64,000 bases of DNA. It comes from Puccinia triticina. Taxonomy: Eukaryota > Basidiomycota > Pucciniomycetes > Pucciniales > Pucciniaceae. Shown here piece after piece: positions 47,725-56,999 of this stretch. The first letter of the stretch is position 1, and each line of letters starts with the position of its first letter. The notes under the pieces are model-generated. The model was not told the origin of the DNA and ran no database searches. It was given only the letters and a program-made list of their open reading frames with translations. The position numbers were made by a program, and so were the translations under genes. The stretch is taken from contig NC_070569.1 in assembly GCF_026914185.1 (NCBI RefSeq), positions 2,418,001 to 2,482,000 of the forward strand, written 5' to 3'.

Positions 47725-48030
47725 GGGATCAACCGGTCATCGAGGGGACTCAACCCTCTCAATGACCGGTATGTTCCGGTCATTGAGAGGATAAAGCCCT
47801 TTCAATGAACGGCACAGTACCAGTCATTGAGAGGGTCGAGTCCCCTCAATGACCCGTCAATACCGGTCATCGGAAGTGTCAAGTCCCCTCAATGACCGGC
47901 ACAGACCGGTCATCAAGAGGTTGTACATATCCCTTTGATGACCGGTCTGTACCGGTCATCCAGGGGACTTGACACTTCTGATGACCGGTATCAACCGGTC
48001 ATCCAGAGGGCTATATGGTCTCGATGGCGG
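47725..48030. repeat. Palindrome array (GACCGG), cluster 3, left arm of the long inverted repeat
   Basis: Units such as CCTCTCAATGACCGG, short spacer, CCGGTCATTGAGAGG. It mirrors cluster 4. Confidence 0.85.
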
Positions 48031-48360
48031 GTCTGTGCCGGCGATTGAGGGCTCAGAGGCTGGACTTTAAGTTGAAAAAAAACTACATATGTGTCTAAGT
48101 CATTGAGCACAGACCTCTTCTGTTACTCGACTTCGGTAAACTCCAAGGTTTGGTTGACTTTGATGATTTATTGAACCTTAAAGAAGTGGTGTAACACAAC
48201 TCAGATTGTGTGGGTTGATGCGCAAGATGCAAGGCTTTGTGCCAAGCAAATTTTTAAGGTTTTAGGTTCTGAGGGCAAGGAACTGTGATGGTTTGAATAA
48301 ACCACCCAGCCAAACTGGGATTCTAGGCTCTGCGAAAGGGGGTGATAGCGCGCAAGTCCA

Positions 48361-48440
48361 AACTTAACCCATATCCCTTGCTGCTGCGGGCGTCTGGTCT
48401 TGCGAAGCAAGCCTCCGATAGCCCTTGGCAGGAGGGACTT
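48361..48440. mobile_element. GTCCCTC-type hairpin at the centre of the long inverted repeat
   Basis: Interior (GCTGCTGCGGGCG, GCGAAGCAAGCCTCCGA, GGCAGGAGGGACTTG) matches those at 47331, 49569 and 49653. Confidence 0.75.
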
Positions 48441-48754
48441 GTGCGCTATCACCCCCTTTCGCAGAGCCTAGAAACTCCATTTGGCTGGGTGGTTTTTTCA
48501 AACCATCACAGTTCCTGGCCCTCTAAAATTAAAACCTTAAATATTTGCTTGGCACAAAGCCTTGCTTCTTGCGTGTCATCAGATACAATCTGAGTTATTT
48601 TACACAACTCCTTCAAATAGAAATAAATTTTCAAAGTTGACCAAACCTTGGAATTTACTGAAGTCGAGTCACAGAAGAGATCCGTGCTCAATGTGTTTTT
48701 TTTTTGAGTTACAGTCAAGCCTCTGAGCCCTTGATTGCCGCACAGACCCGCCAT

Positions 48755-49160
48755 CAAGACCGTATAACCCTCTGGATGACCGGTAAAGACCGGTCATCAA
48801 GAGAGATATATACAACACCCTGGATGACCGGTACAGACCAGTCATTGAAGGGATATGTAAAACCTCTTGATGACCTGTCTGTGCCGGTCATTGAGGGGAA
48901 TCAACACTCAATGGCCAGTACAGACTGGCCATCAAGAGTATACCAACCTCTCAATGACCGGTCTGTGCCGGCCATTGAGGGGACTTGACACTCCCAATGA
49001 CCGGGATTGACCGGTCATCAAGGGGACTCGACCCTCTCAATGACCGGTACTGTGCCGTTCTTCAAGAGGGCTTTATCCTCTTGATGACCGGAACATACCG
49101 GTCATTGAGAGTGTTGAGTCCCCTTGATGACCGGTCGATCCCGGTCATCCTGGCAATGAT
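48755..49160. repeat. Palindrome array (GACCGG), cluster 4, right arm of the long inverted repeat
   Basis: Same unit type; the order of unit variants is the mirror image of cluster 3, ending GGTCGATCCCGGTCATCCTGG. Confidence 0.85.
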
Positions 49161-49652
49161 TGGTCATGTTGATGGCGTACTTGTATGAGCCAATCTCACT
49201 CAATCTCACTCTTGATGATCTACATACGCACAGGTTCACCACTGAGCACGGTCCTCAAACTAGCTTCATGTGAAACAAGCTATGTATTACTTTGAGGGTC
49301 TGTGCTCTTCTGTTGTAATGAATCTCTGCAATTCTGGCTTACAGAGTCAGTAGCACTCTTGAACATATTTTATGTTGTATAATTTTTCAGGATTGCCATG
49401 AGTCCGTAAACAGAGAACAAAAAATACAAGCCTCAGCGCTTGCATGTTGGGCTGGTCTGGAGCAAAAAAAAAATACAAGTTCTTGCGGAATGACAGAGAT
49501 ACACAAGGAAAAGTGAAAACAGGGGTGAAAATCCCATTCTCCATGCGCCAGGATGGGGAGGTACGGTATAAGTCCCTCCTGCCGAGGGCTGTTGGAGGCT
49601 CACTTCGCGAGTCACACGCCCGCAGCAGCGAGGGACTTTGTTAAGTTCGGCG

Positions 49653-49731
49653 CAAGTCCCTCCTGCCGAGGGCTATTGGAGGCTTGCTTCGCAAGACCAG
49701 ACACCCACAGCAGCGAGGGACTTGTGTTAAG
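49653..49731. mobile_element. GTCCCTC-type hairpin, extra tandem copy
   Basis: Starts AAGTCCCTCCTGCCGAGG, ends GCAGCGAGGGACTTG. It lies directly after the right end of the long inverted repeat in the same orientation as 49569-49645. Confidence 0.75.
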
Positions 49732-50439
49732 TTCGGCCCCAGGTCAACGGGAGGGGGGTGGGGCAGCCACCCCGCTGTGCGGCAGGGTAACGCCTCGGGC
49801 ACGGCACTGGGTTGTATATATGCGGCCCAAAAGTGGTTGAGGGGTTGTGCCCGAGGTGTCACATGCGACCCATGTGTGGGTCATCCAGATGCGACCCATG
49901 GGCGCTTCGGATTACGGCCCCACAACGGGGTAGCTCACTGCCAATTGGCGGCAGAGGGGCTTTACCAGGGAGGCTCGTAGGCGTACACAGCTGCGACCCC
50001 AGGGCCGACTAATAAGGCCAATTGGGGCCTAAAAGCAGGCTACTTTGGCGGGGCTCAGCTCAAACGACACCGAGGTAGATGGTGCTGCGGGTCCAGCCCG
50101 CGCGGGGAACATGATGGGTCAAACTAGGCAGAGGGATTTTATTGCTTGATAACAGAAATAGTGGGCAATAGGAATATGTGTGCCTGCCTGGGGAGTGAAC
50201 AGGGTAAAGTTTGTCTAATTATGTGGTCATGAACGCGGCATCAAATGAGCCGCAAATCAATCAATGGCTGCCTGCATGGTGGGGAGCACAAGCGCCGCTG
50301 CGTCGAGTTTGCCTTCTTTTGGCTCCTCCCCAAAAAGGCGAGCATGCAACTGGGCAAGCAGACGGTACCAGCTGTGAGGCACAAGGGATCAGATGGCTGG
50401 TGGACTGATGGTTAGGCAGGCAAGGCTAGCAGATGACTT
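49732..50439. other. No gene seen; GC-rich repeat-like DNA
   Basis: GC-rich, with repeated ATGCGACCCATG (49864 and 49890). No supported coding block. Confidence 0.4.
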
Positions 50440-51246
50440 ACTGGTTGGTGATGTCGCCTGTCAGGGCTTGGTGTGCATGGAGGGTGGTGTCAATTTGATC
50501 CCACTGCAAGATGTTTTGGTCTTGAGGGTCGGATGCGTTCATAATTGTGGCCAGGCGGATTTGGGCGGCGGGCCCAAATAGGCGATCAATTTGAGTTGGG
50601 GTTAGGGTGGTGGTGCCAGGATTAAGCTTAGCCTACACCAGCCTGGCGAGGTTCACGAGATTGGGAACTGTAGGGAGCGGGGAATCACCGGCGGAAGCGG
50701 CAAAACCGGTGAGAATTTTACATCTGACCTTGTATTGCATCTGTTTGAGTTGGGTCTTCACTGCAGAATGCACATGCTGCTTGGCTTTGTGATTACCCTC
50801 AACAAGACCTGGGGGGAAATCTGTCCTGCGCACCTCTTCTGGAAGGGGCAGTATTCCATCCTATGGGATAGAGCACATCATCAATGTGATAACATAAGAG
50901 TAGGTAATGAAAGTGAGCTTACCATGACCATCTGGAACAACAAGCCCTCTCGGTTGTCATTTGCATACGCCTGTAAGTCTGGATTGATTATTGCCTCGGC
51001 GGCAAGGCGTCAAATCTGGGTCTGGACATTGAATGCAAAAGGAGTTCATCAGCTGGTGGGAGGATGGTGAGATGAGATGTGGATGGACTCACTTTGCGGC
51101 GCCAAACATGCTCGCGGGGCGTGGGAGGCTGGGTTCCTGCTGGAATGATGTGCATTCATCCGGATTAACAGACCCTGTGATGGTTAGGTTTGCTATGGCT
51201 GTGCAATCCGCAGCTACCGTAATTGTCTCCGTCATCATAGCCCTAA

Positions 51247-51611
51247 GAGCATCCGCATCCGTGGCTAGATTAGCCCGGGCTAACTAGCTCGGATTACGAT
51301 TGGAATACGCTAATCCGATCGGCCATCCGCATGGGTGGGGATTAGCGGGTCCGAGGCCGTCGGAGGTTATGTGTTTAGGTGCCTATATGTTATGTGTTTG
51401 GCACCTAAACACATAAAGTTCATGCTGAAAAGAATGATGAATATTCATTTTGAGGTTAGTCCGAGGACTAGTGGGGGCTAGATTTATACCCCACTAGCTC
51501 CAAACCAAGCTCCAGGTCAAGTTGATCCCCGGTTGATCCAACCTGATGCGGTTGCGGGGTCAAACTAAGTGCCCTAATACGGGCTAACTTAGCGCCCGGT
51601 GCGGATGGTCC
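51247..51611. mobile_element. Small inverted-repeat (MITE-like) element
   Basis: Left end GAGCATCCGCATCCGTGGCT then AGATTAGCCCG; the reverse complement of the right end reads GGACCATCCGCACCGGGCGC then TAAGTTAGCCCG. About 30-bp imperfect inverted ends, 365 bp in all, non-coding. Confidence 0.6.
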
Positions 51612-51649
51612 AAGTTCAACACCTCCTGTAGAGCGAGTAAAAGGAATAG

Positions 51650-51721
51650 TGCGGACAGGGGGAATTGAACCCGCATCTCCCCGATGCATGCTGGGTTGCT
51701 CTACCGTTGAGCTATATCCAC
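51650..51721 (-). tRNA. tRNA-like sequence, organelle-type, probably degenerate
   Basis: The 72-nt minus strand folds into a cloverleaf layout: acceptor GTGGATA with TGTCCGC (G-T pairs allowed), D-arm GCTC..GAGC with loop AACGGTA, anticodon arm ACCCA-GCATGCA-TCGGG, and T-arm GCGGG-TTCAATT-CCCCC. The anticodon stem has two mismatches and position 33 is C instead of T, so the anticodon (formally ATG) is doubtful. TAGCTCAACGGTAGAGC and GGTTCAATTCCCC resemble organelle tRNAs, suggesting a transferred mitochondrial piece. Confidence 0.5.
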
Positions 51722-52424
51722 AGGTGTGAGGTGTACCAACATATACTACCTCTACACCTCCAGCCCGCCAGATATCAATCCGTACTGTTATCCGCGCCGC
51801 GGATAACAGCTGGCATATCCGGGGATGGCCAAGCCCATAAACTCTGTGGGCCAACCGGATATTCCCCGGGTCTCAGGGGGCTCTCATGGTCCCAACGAGA
51901 TATTGTGAAGCTCGTGGTTCATCACCTCTTGCCAGTTGGCGTCAGGGTTTACAGGCGGTTGAGGATTTTCATTCGCCTGGATCTTGTCGTCAATTGTCCT
52001 GGCGTTGTTAGCGGCAGCCTCAATATCATTCCAAAACCGGCTATCAACAAGGTCGTCCTCATATCGCAATGGATCAGCTGTTGTGGGATCCTCTTGATCA
52101 AGTGTCAGTTCCGCAAGTGGCGGGGGCCCTTGAGACTGGGGACCAGCGGCTTGCGGGGCCCTTGAGACTGGTTACCCTGGGCATCGGCCCTCTGGGCCAT
52201 CTGAAGACCAACGTTAAGTCGGTGTACCGGAGTGCGTGTGTGACACAGCCAACTGATGTTCCCCCTAGAAAGGGGGCAGGACTTACATAGGTACTTTGTA
52301 TGTACCATTGTATATGTAGTCTAGAATCAACAAACAAGGACAGTTGGTCAGTTCTGACATGATTAGCGTGATTCACTGATGCAACCTTACCATCTGTCTC
52401 GATGCGCTGGTTGCTGTCCTCCAT

Positions 52425-52842
52425 GATATGATTGGGTTGGTTATGAATACAGCCACGCTTTTGCGGGTGGAGCGGGTGTGGCTTGGATCAGATTGCTCCT
52501 CTGGGTTGGAACATGAAAGGTCATTGTAACAGCCCCATGTATAATGTGACCGAGATGGCTTCACCATCAGTCATAATAACTCCTGGAGGGAGAAGCGATG
52601 ACGGCCGGCATGGCCGGATCCCAGTGAGCCATCCCTTTAGCCCAGGCTCTCCAGGGCCCAAGGGCAGCATGGTGGCCGCCAGGTGTCGCCTCCGGGCTGC
52701 CACAGGCACAGGCAGCCATGGTGTCTTGGGGGCGTGGCCTGAGCGCATCATAGTGGCCGCCGGGGCTCGCTTCCGGGATGCCGCGGCGGCCCACAGCCAT
52801 GAAGTCTCCGGGGCGTGATGGTCTCACAGCCGCCTCGGATGG
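52425..52842. other. GC-rich repeat split by the copia insertion
   Basis: No gene. From about 52590 the sequence is GC-rich with repeated GTGGCCGCC / GGGGCGTG-like pieces. Similar GC-rich sequence with GTGGCGCCA motifs resumes after the copia element at 58346, separated only by its target duplication. Confidence 0.5.
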
Positions 52843-52985
52843 TAAAGGAACTTAGAATGTGGTTCGCGGTAGGATGAATGAATTTCATGTATATAAAATG
52901 AGGGAACTATTTATGTACATGAAATTACATAAGCAAAAGAGGGTCTAGGTGAGAAATCTCAATGTAACCTCACTGGGTTACAACA
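52843..52985 (-). repeat. 3' LTR of copia element
   Basis: 143 bp; on the plus strand starts TAAAGGAACTTAG and ends GGGTTACAACA. Confidence 0.93.
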
Positions 52986-52997
52986 CTCCCCCCTCAC

Positions 52998-55565
52998 CTA
53001 GACTCCGGACATAATTCTCCCCCAGAATCTCTCAAAAGGCTCCTTCCCTAATGCCTTGGTGAAGACATCAGCTAACTGATCCGCCGTTGGCACCCAAGCC
53101 AATTGGGTCTTTTTTTCAAAGAGTGCTTGGTTAGTGAGATAGAACTCGCGGTCTACGTGACGCACGCGCTTGTTTGCGGAATCATCAGTGCTCACCCGGA
53201 TAGCGGCCTCATTGTCGCAGAATAGATGTCCCGTGAAGTCCTTCCTCAGAATGTCAGTAAGCAGGTGTTTCACCCACAGCACGTGCCTGGTCCCAATTCC
53301 CAAAGCCATATACTCCGCTTGGCACGTTGACGCGGCAATTGTTGCGAAGCGCCTTGATGCCCAAAGAACAGGGCAGCCATAGAAGCTGAAGAGAATACTG
53401 TAAGTCAACCGTCCGAGCTCACCTCCCCACGACGCATTGCAGAAACATTTCAAAGCTTTCAAGCCGTTGTTCGGGACAAGGTCCAGTTGGAGGTCCCGGG
53501 AACCTGCTAAATAACCCACCAGGTGTTTCACCCCCTTCCAGTGGTTCACGCCAGGTTTCGCCGAAAAGCGCGCTAGAAGGTTGACCGCAAAGGCAATGTC
53601 AGGTCTCGTACCTACTGCCAGGAAGCTGAAAGCTCCTAAGATAGAGTGGTAAAGTGTTGAGTCTTGCTCAGATCCGTTGGGGTCAGTCGTCAGCTCCAGA
53701 GAAGGGGGTAGAGGCATTCTTGTCACCAGAGCATTGTCCCAATGATCACGTAGAATCTGGTCTATCAGATTCGGTTGGCGCAGATGAAAACCCTTGCCAG
53801 ACCTTTGTACCTGCAGTCCAACGATGGACTTGATGCCATCAGTCCACTTGATTTCCAAAACGCCTTTCAATCCCACTTCCAAACAACGTAGCAGGGCGTC
53901 CGAAGAGCCCGTGACAATCCCATCGTTGACATGAATCCAAATTATACCTGTTTCCGCTGTATGCTGCAAAGTATATAGACTATTATCATATTGGCTGGCC
54001 TTATAACCCAACCCTGTCAGTATGCCCTTCAAGTGGAGCCACCAGCAGCGCGCAGCCTGCTTTGTGCCATATAAAGCTTTATGCAGCTTCATAGCATACC
54101 CAGGCGGAAGGTCCAGGCCCTCTGGAGCTTTTACCCACACTTCCTCGTCAATTGGCGAGTTCAGGTATGCTGCCACAAAATCAAAAGAGCGGACTGGCCA
54201 GTTGAACTTTAATGCGGCTAGCGTGAAGAGTAGTCGCATCAAGACAAAAGTCGCCGTCGGCGCAAAGGTTTTGTTGAAATTGTATCCCTCTATCTGAGTA
54301 AAACCCTTTGCCACGTAACGCGCCTTCCAGCGCACCACTTCAGACTGGTTGTTTGTCTTCTCTGCAAACACCCATTGGCTGTCCAGTGGTTTCCGATTAG
54401 CTGGGCAAGGGATTGCTGACCAAACCTTCATCCGCATCAGATTTCCCAGCTCTTCCTCAATGGCATCTTTCCATTTATCCCATGCCGGTGACTTTGTCGC
54501 TTGCTTGTACGTCCTAGGAACCGTGGCTGCAAAAAAGGAACACTCTTGTAGGAGTTTGTTGACCACGAGTTCCTGTTCCTGTACTTGTATATCGGCACTG
54601 AAGTCCCCTAGGGTCAGCCTGTTCATAATGAAACTCAGTTTGCTTTTCTCTCTCGGCGACGGCGCAGGAGAGTTACACGGAGGAGTCACGGTTAAAGTGG
54701 TCCTCATTGGTTTGGTAATGAGATCACTCAGCACTTTATACTCCGGCGGCCTCGCGTCGCGCCACTTCACCACCGCCGAGGCCACCAGCCTATTCGTTGC
54801 TGGCACCCAGAAAATCCAACCCTTGCTGTCATCACAATTTGCCACCACCCGGCCTTCAAGCGCCCTATCGTCCAATTTCTTCCGCTGTTCCGCAGGGATA
54901 TGAATGAAGCCTGTTTCACCGAAGATCCTGGTCGTGTCAAAACCTGGATTCCTACTGAAGAAAGCCTCCCAAGGCGACCGTGACCCGCTTGACTTGTTAG
55001 GGATCCTGTTCAGTGTATCGCTGGCCCAGATATAGCTAAATCCCCAAAAGGATTTATCTAATTTGCTGTCAATCAGCAATGTTTGTCCCATATCGTTTAA
55101 GGTCCTATTGTATCTCTCAATCGCCCCATTCTGATAATGGTGGTATGGAAGTGCTTGTTCAGCATATATGCCCCTATCAGACAAGAAATCTAAAAAAACT
55201 TTACTATTGAACTCCCCTCCGTTGTCGCTGCGGATCACTTTCACCTTGTCGCCCGTGACCACTTCCCACCGTTTGATGGTGGTGATCAGCAAACCGCACG
55301 ACTGATCTTTTGTCTTCATGATCTTCGCCTCCGAGTAGCCTGTGCCAAGATCCCGCACCGTGAGGACGAAAGAACCGCCGTTGAATGTAGGTACCTGGAA
55401 AGGGCCTATAATGTCACAGGAAATGATAGATAGCCTGCCAATAACTCTGTCAGTACTCCCCAGCCGATTAGTCAGTAAGCTTTTGCTGATTGCGCAAGTT
55501 GCGCATTTTATACTTCCTGGGGGAAGGTTACGCGGCAGTCCAGCAACCTGGCCTAATTTACACAT
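52998..55565 (-). CDS. pol: Copia Pol: integrase, reverse transcriptase, RNase H (855 aa), active site altered
   Basis: Integrase core with D51 (SCDIIGP), D114 (IRSDNGGEF) and E150 (NGAIERYN), spaced as D-D-35-E. Reverse transcriptase RVT_2 domain from WSAIPCPANRKPLDSQWVF (about 382) with D462 in FDFVAAYLN, LYGTKQAARCW, and the polymerase box. In copia elements this box is YVDD or HVDD; here it is HVNDG with N547 in place of the first Asp. RNase H has ASTCQAEYMAL and LFCDNEAA, but the first Asp is Asn (N710 in KCFCNASWGG); the remnant copy at 61.5 kb keeps Asp (CYCDASWGG). Both changes are G-to-A at former CpG sites. The frame is otherwise open. A TGA at 55578-55580 separates it from the gag-protease frame, of which it is a direct continuation. 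Confidence 0.93.
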   Translation of the reverse strand: MCKLGQVAGLPRNLPPGSIKCATCAISKSLLTNRLGSTDRVIGRLSIISCDIIGPFQVPTFNGGSFVLTVRDLGTGYSEAKIMKTKDQSCGLLITTIKRWEVVTGDKVKVIRSDNGGEFNSKVFLDFLSDRGIYAEQALPYHHYQNGAIERYNRTLNDMGQTLLIDSKLDKSFWGFSYIWASDTLNRIPNKSSGSRSPWEAFFSRNPGFDTTRIFGETGFIHIPAEQRKKLDDRALEGRVVANCDDSKGWIFWVPATNRLVASAVVKWRDARPPEYKVLSDLITKPMRTTLTVTPPCNSPAPSPREKSKLSFIMNRLTLGDFSADIQVQEQELVVNKLLQECSFFAATVPRTYKQATKSPAWDKWKDAIEEELGNLMRMKVWSAIPCPANRKPLDSQWVFAEKTNNQSEVVRWKARYVAKGFTQIEGYNFNKTFAPTATFVLMRLLFTLAALKFNWPVRSFDFVAAYLNSPIDEEVWVKAPEGLDLPPGYAMKLHKALYGTKQAARCWWLHLKGILTGLGYKASQYDNSLYTLQHTAETGIIWIHVNDGIVTGSSDALLRCLEVGLKGVLEIKWTDGIKSIVGLQVQRSGKGFHLRQPNLIDQILRDHWDNALVTRMPLPPSLELTTDPNGSEQDSTLYHSILGAFSFLAVGTRPDIAFAVNLLARFSAKPGVNHWKGVKHLVGYLAGSRDLQLDLVPNNGLKALKCFCNASWGGELGRLTYSILFSFYGCPVLWASRRFATIAASTCQAEYMALGIGTRHVLWVKHLLTDILRKDFTGHLFCDNEAAIRVSTDDSANKRVRHVDREFYLTNQALFEKKTQLAWVPTADQLADVFTKALGKEPFERFWGRIMSGV

Positions 55566-55577
55566 GTGCCTTATTGT

Positions 55578-56999
55578 TCACAGGCTCGCATGGCCGAAAA
55601 CGCGGTGCCAATAGACTAAAGTTCTCTCATTGGCTGTCAGCTCTTTGCCATCAAAGCTCGCTGTTTCAGGGATATCAACGGGAATCATAAACGGTGGTTT
55701 CATTTGTAGACAATCCGGGGTAGAGATAGGACAAAAAGAAAAAGGAGGTCTGGTCTTTAAGGGAATAACAGGAGGATTAGGAATCGCGGCTGGGTTTGTA
55801 ATGGGACGGGGGAACACCCATTTGTTCTGATGCTTCACGAAAGGGCAGGAGAAAAGATGCCTTCTGTCATTGCCGAAAATGTCATACGTGTCACGTTCTA
55901 CGTCATACGTGAAGTAACAGTTAGCCTTCCTGATCGCAGCTAGAGAGATCAACGTTGTTCTCGCCAGCTTACAATATAGCACGCCATGGATAGTGACTCT
56001 CTGGTTGTCAGCACCATTAAACTGGAGTTCGCCCTGGCCTGTGATATAGGCAGCATTGCCCTCCGTTGCTACTTTAAGGGGAATAGGAACCGGGAATGAG
56101 CGGAAGTTAAAAAAGAAATTGCGGTCACCACAAAGGTGGTGGGACGCACCAGAATCAACTATCGGGGCTCCATCCGCCATGTCCACATTTATTTGGCCAA
56201 AATGCATATCCGCCAGATCATCCGCTAGATCCCCCAACTCCACTATGCTGGCCCCTCCGCTGGAGTCGGTGATGGGAGCCTCCACATCCGCCATTCGTGC
56301 ACTTGCAGGAGACGGACGGCCACCCAAACCCTGGCTTCGTTGAGGTTGATTGACTCTCTGAAGTCGGTACTGGGGTCGGTAAGAGTCGCCTCGTTGGTGA
56401 TCGATCCCCCCTTGCCGGGGAACAGGTAGTTGAGCTGGGACATGCTGGTAGGGCCTAGCCGGGGGCGTTACAGACGGGTATGTCCCAACCAATCCTGCTG
56501 GTGCCACAATCGGATAGAACGGTTGAAAACCGGATTGTTGTCTGACAGGATATCTGTTGTAGGGGCGGGGAACTGGAGGACTTCTGTTGAAGCCTTGCGG
56601 TTGTTGTCCATGTTGTCGGAGCGGACAGTGGCGTAATTGATGGTCTGGGGATCGGCACAGGAAACACACTCCTGCTTGCATGGCCTGAAAGTCGGCTGCG
56701 TTCGGCATGTTGTCCCCATTCATTTGAGCGTCCGGGATTGCAGCGACAGGTCCTCCACGAGTCACTGGTGCCGTCGCCTCCATCCTCATCGCCAAGGGAG
56801 GCGCTTGCCCCACTGCCCGATCCGCACCTCGTGCTTTGGCCTGGTTACGCATGTTTGACCGTACCTTTCCGATTGTATGGACAATGGTGTCAAAGTCGTC
56901 CACGGTCTTGCTCCTTGATCTGGTCATTGACTGCTCCACGCGCCGGTCCACCTCGTCCATCAGCTCCGGATCCGACCCAAGTCCATTTTGAAGTATCAA
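55578..56999 (-). CDS. Copia Gag C-terminus and protease, ends at TGA in the pre-integrase domain
   Basis: 473 aa. Zinc knuckle CFLCRSPDHQLRHC (C112, C115, H120, C125, the C-x2-C-x4-H-x4-C type), a Pro/Gln-rich linker, then aspartic protease IVDSGASHHL with Asp 282. The frame ends in the pre-integrase HRVFGHASL motif with TGA where CGA is expected, and continues in the same frame as Pol 13 bases later. The true polyprotein therefore probably spanned both. The upstream Gag block lies in another frame and overlaps by four bases. Confidence 0.88.
   Translation of the reverse strand: MILQNGLGSDPELMDEVDRRVEQSMTRSRSKTVDDFDTIVHTIGKVRSNMRNQAKARGADRAVGQAPPLAMRMEATAPVTRGGPVAAIPDAQMNGDNMPNAADFQAMQAGVCFLCRSPDHQLRHCPLRQHGQQPQGFNRSPPVPRPYNRYPVRQQSGFQPFYPIVAPAGLVGTYPSVTPPARPYQHVPAQLPVPRQGGIDHQRGDSYRPQYRLQRVNQPQRSQGLGGRPSPASARMADVEAPITDSSGGASIVELGDLADDLADMHFGQINVDMADGAPIVDSGASHHLCGDRNFFFNFRSFPVPIPLKVATEGNAAYITGQGELQFNGADNQRVTIHGVLYCKLARTTLISLAAIRKANCYFTYDVERDTYDIFGNDRRHLFSCPFVKHQNKWVFPRPITNPAAIPNPPVIPLKTRPPFSFCPISTPDCLQMKPPFMIPVDIPETASFDGKELTANERTLVYWHRVFGHASL

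Larger units (their letters stand above)
47331..49645. repeat. 2.3-kb imperfect palindrome (long inverted repeat)
   Basis: From 47331 inward and from 49645 inward the two strands match in order: a GTCCCTC hairpin; CTTATACCGTACCTCCCC; a segment with TTTTTTTGCTCCAGA and GCTGAGGCTT; CCGACTC-type sequence; a GACCGG palindrome array; TGAGGGCTCAGAGGC; a segment with CACAAAGCCTTG / CTTTGTGCCAAG; CACCCCCTTTCGCAGAGCCTAG; and a central GTCCCTC hairpin (48361-48440). Arms are roughly 1.1 kb and visibly diverged. The matching minus/plus frames at 48201-48452 and 48342-48593 are mirror images, not genes. Confidence 0.85.
50440..52424 (-). pseudogene. Decayed multi-exon rust gene, likely relative of 28144-30038
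   Basis: Exon-like minus blocks in order: MEDSNQRIETD ending at a GTAAGG (52392-52424); PPPLAELTLDQEDPTTADPL continuing with RYEDDLVDSRFWNDIEAAAN (51884-52130); ITVAADCTAIANLTITGSVN ending at GTGAG (about 51092-51240); RLAAEAIINPDLQAYANDN ending at GTAAGC (about 50920-51025); DFPPGLVEGNHKAKQHVHSA (50633-50865); and TQIDRLFGPAAQIRLATIMN (about 50443-50625). A TGA at 51010-51012 sits where CGA is expected before RLAAEA. Block order (NPDLQAY, PPGLV, ILTGF) parallels SDLQAY, PPGYLV, ILTGA in the 28-kb gene. A small inverted-repeat element and a tRNA-like sequence interrupt it between 51247 and 51721. Confidence 0.5.

Noticed and set aside
48201..48593. Two similar 83-aa proteins on opposite strands
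   Set aside because: They are the two arms of the long inverted repeat read in mirrored frames; no independent evidence of coding.
41050..49160. Palindrome arrays resembling a CRISPR array
   Set aside because: Units are self-complementary with short irregular spacers, occur in mirrored clusters and sit in a eukaryotic, intron-containing context; no cas genes.
51468..51854. 128-aa minus-strand open frame
   Set aside because: It is a read-through of a tRNA-like sequence and part of an inverted-repeat element, not a protein.
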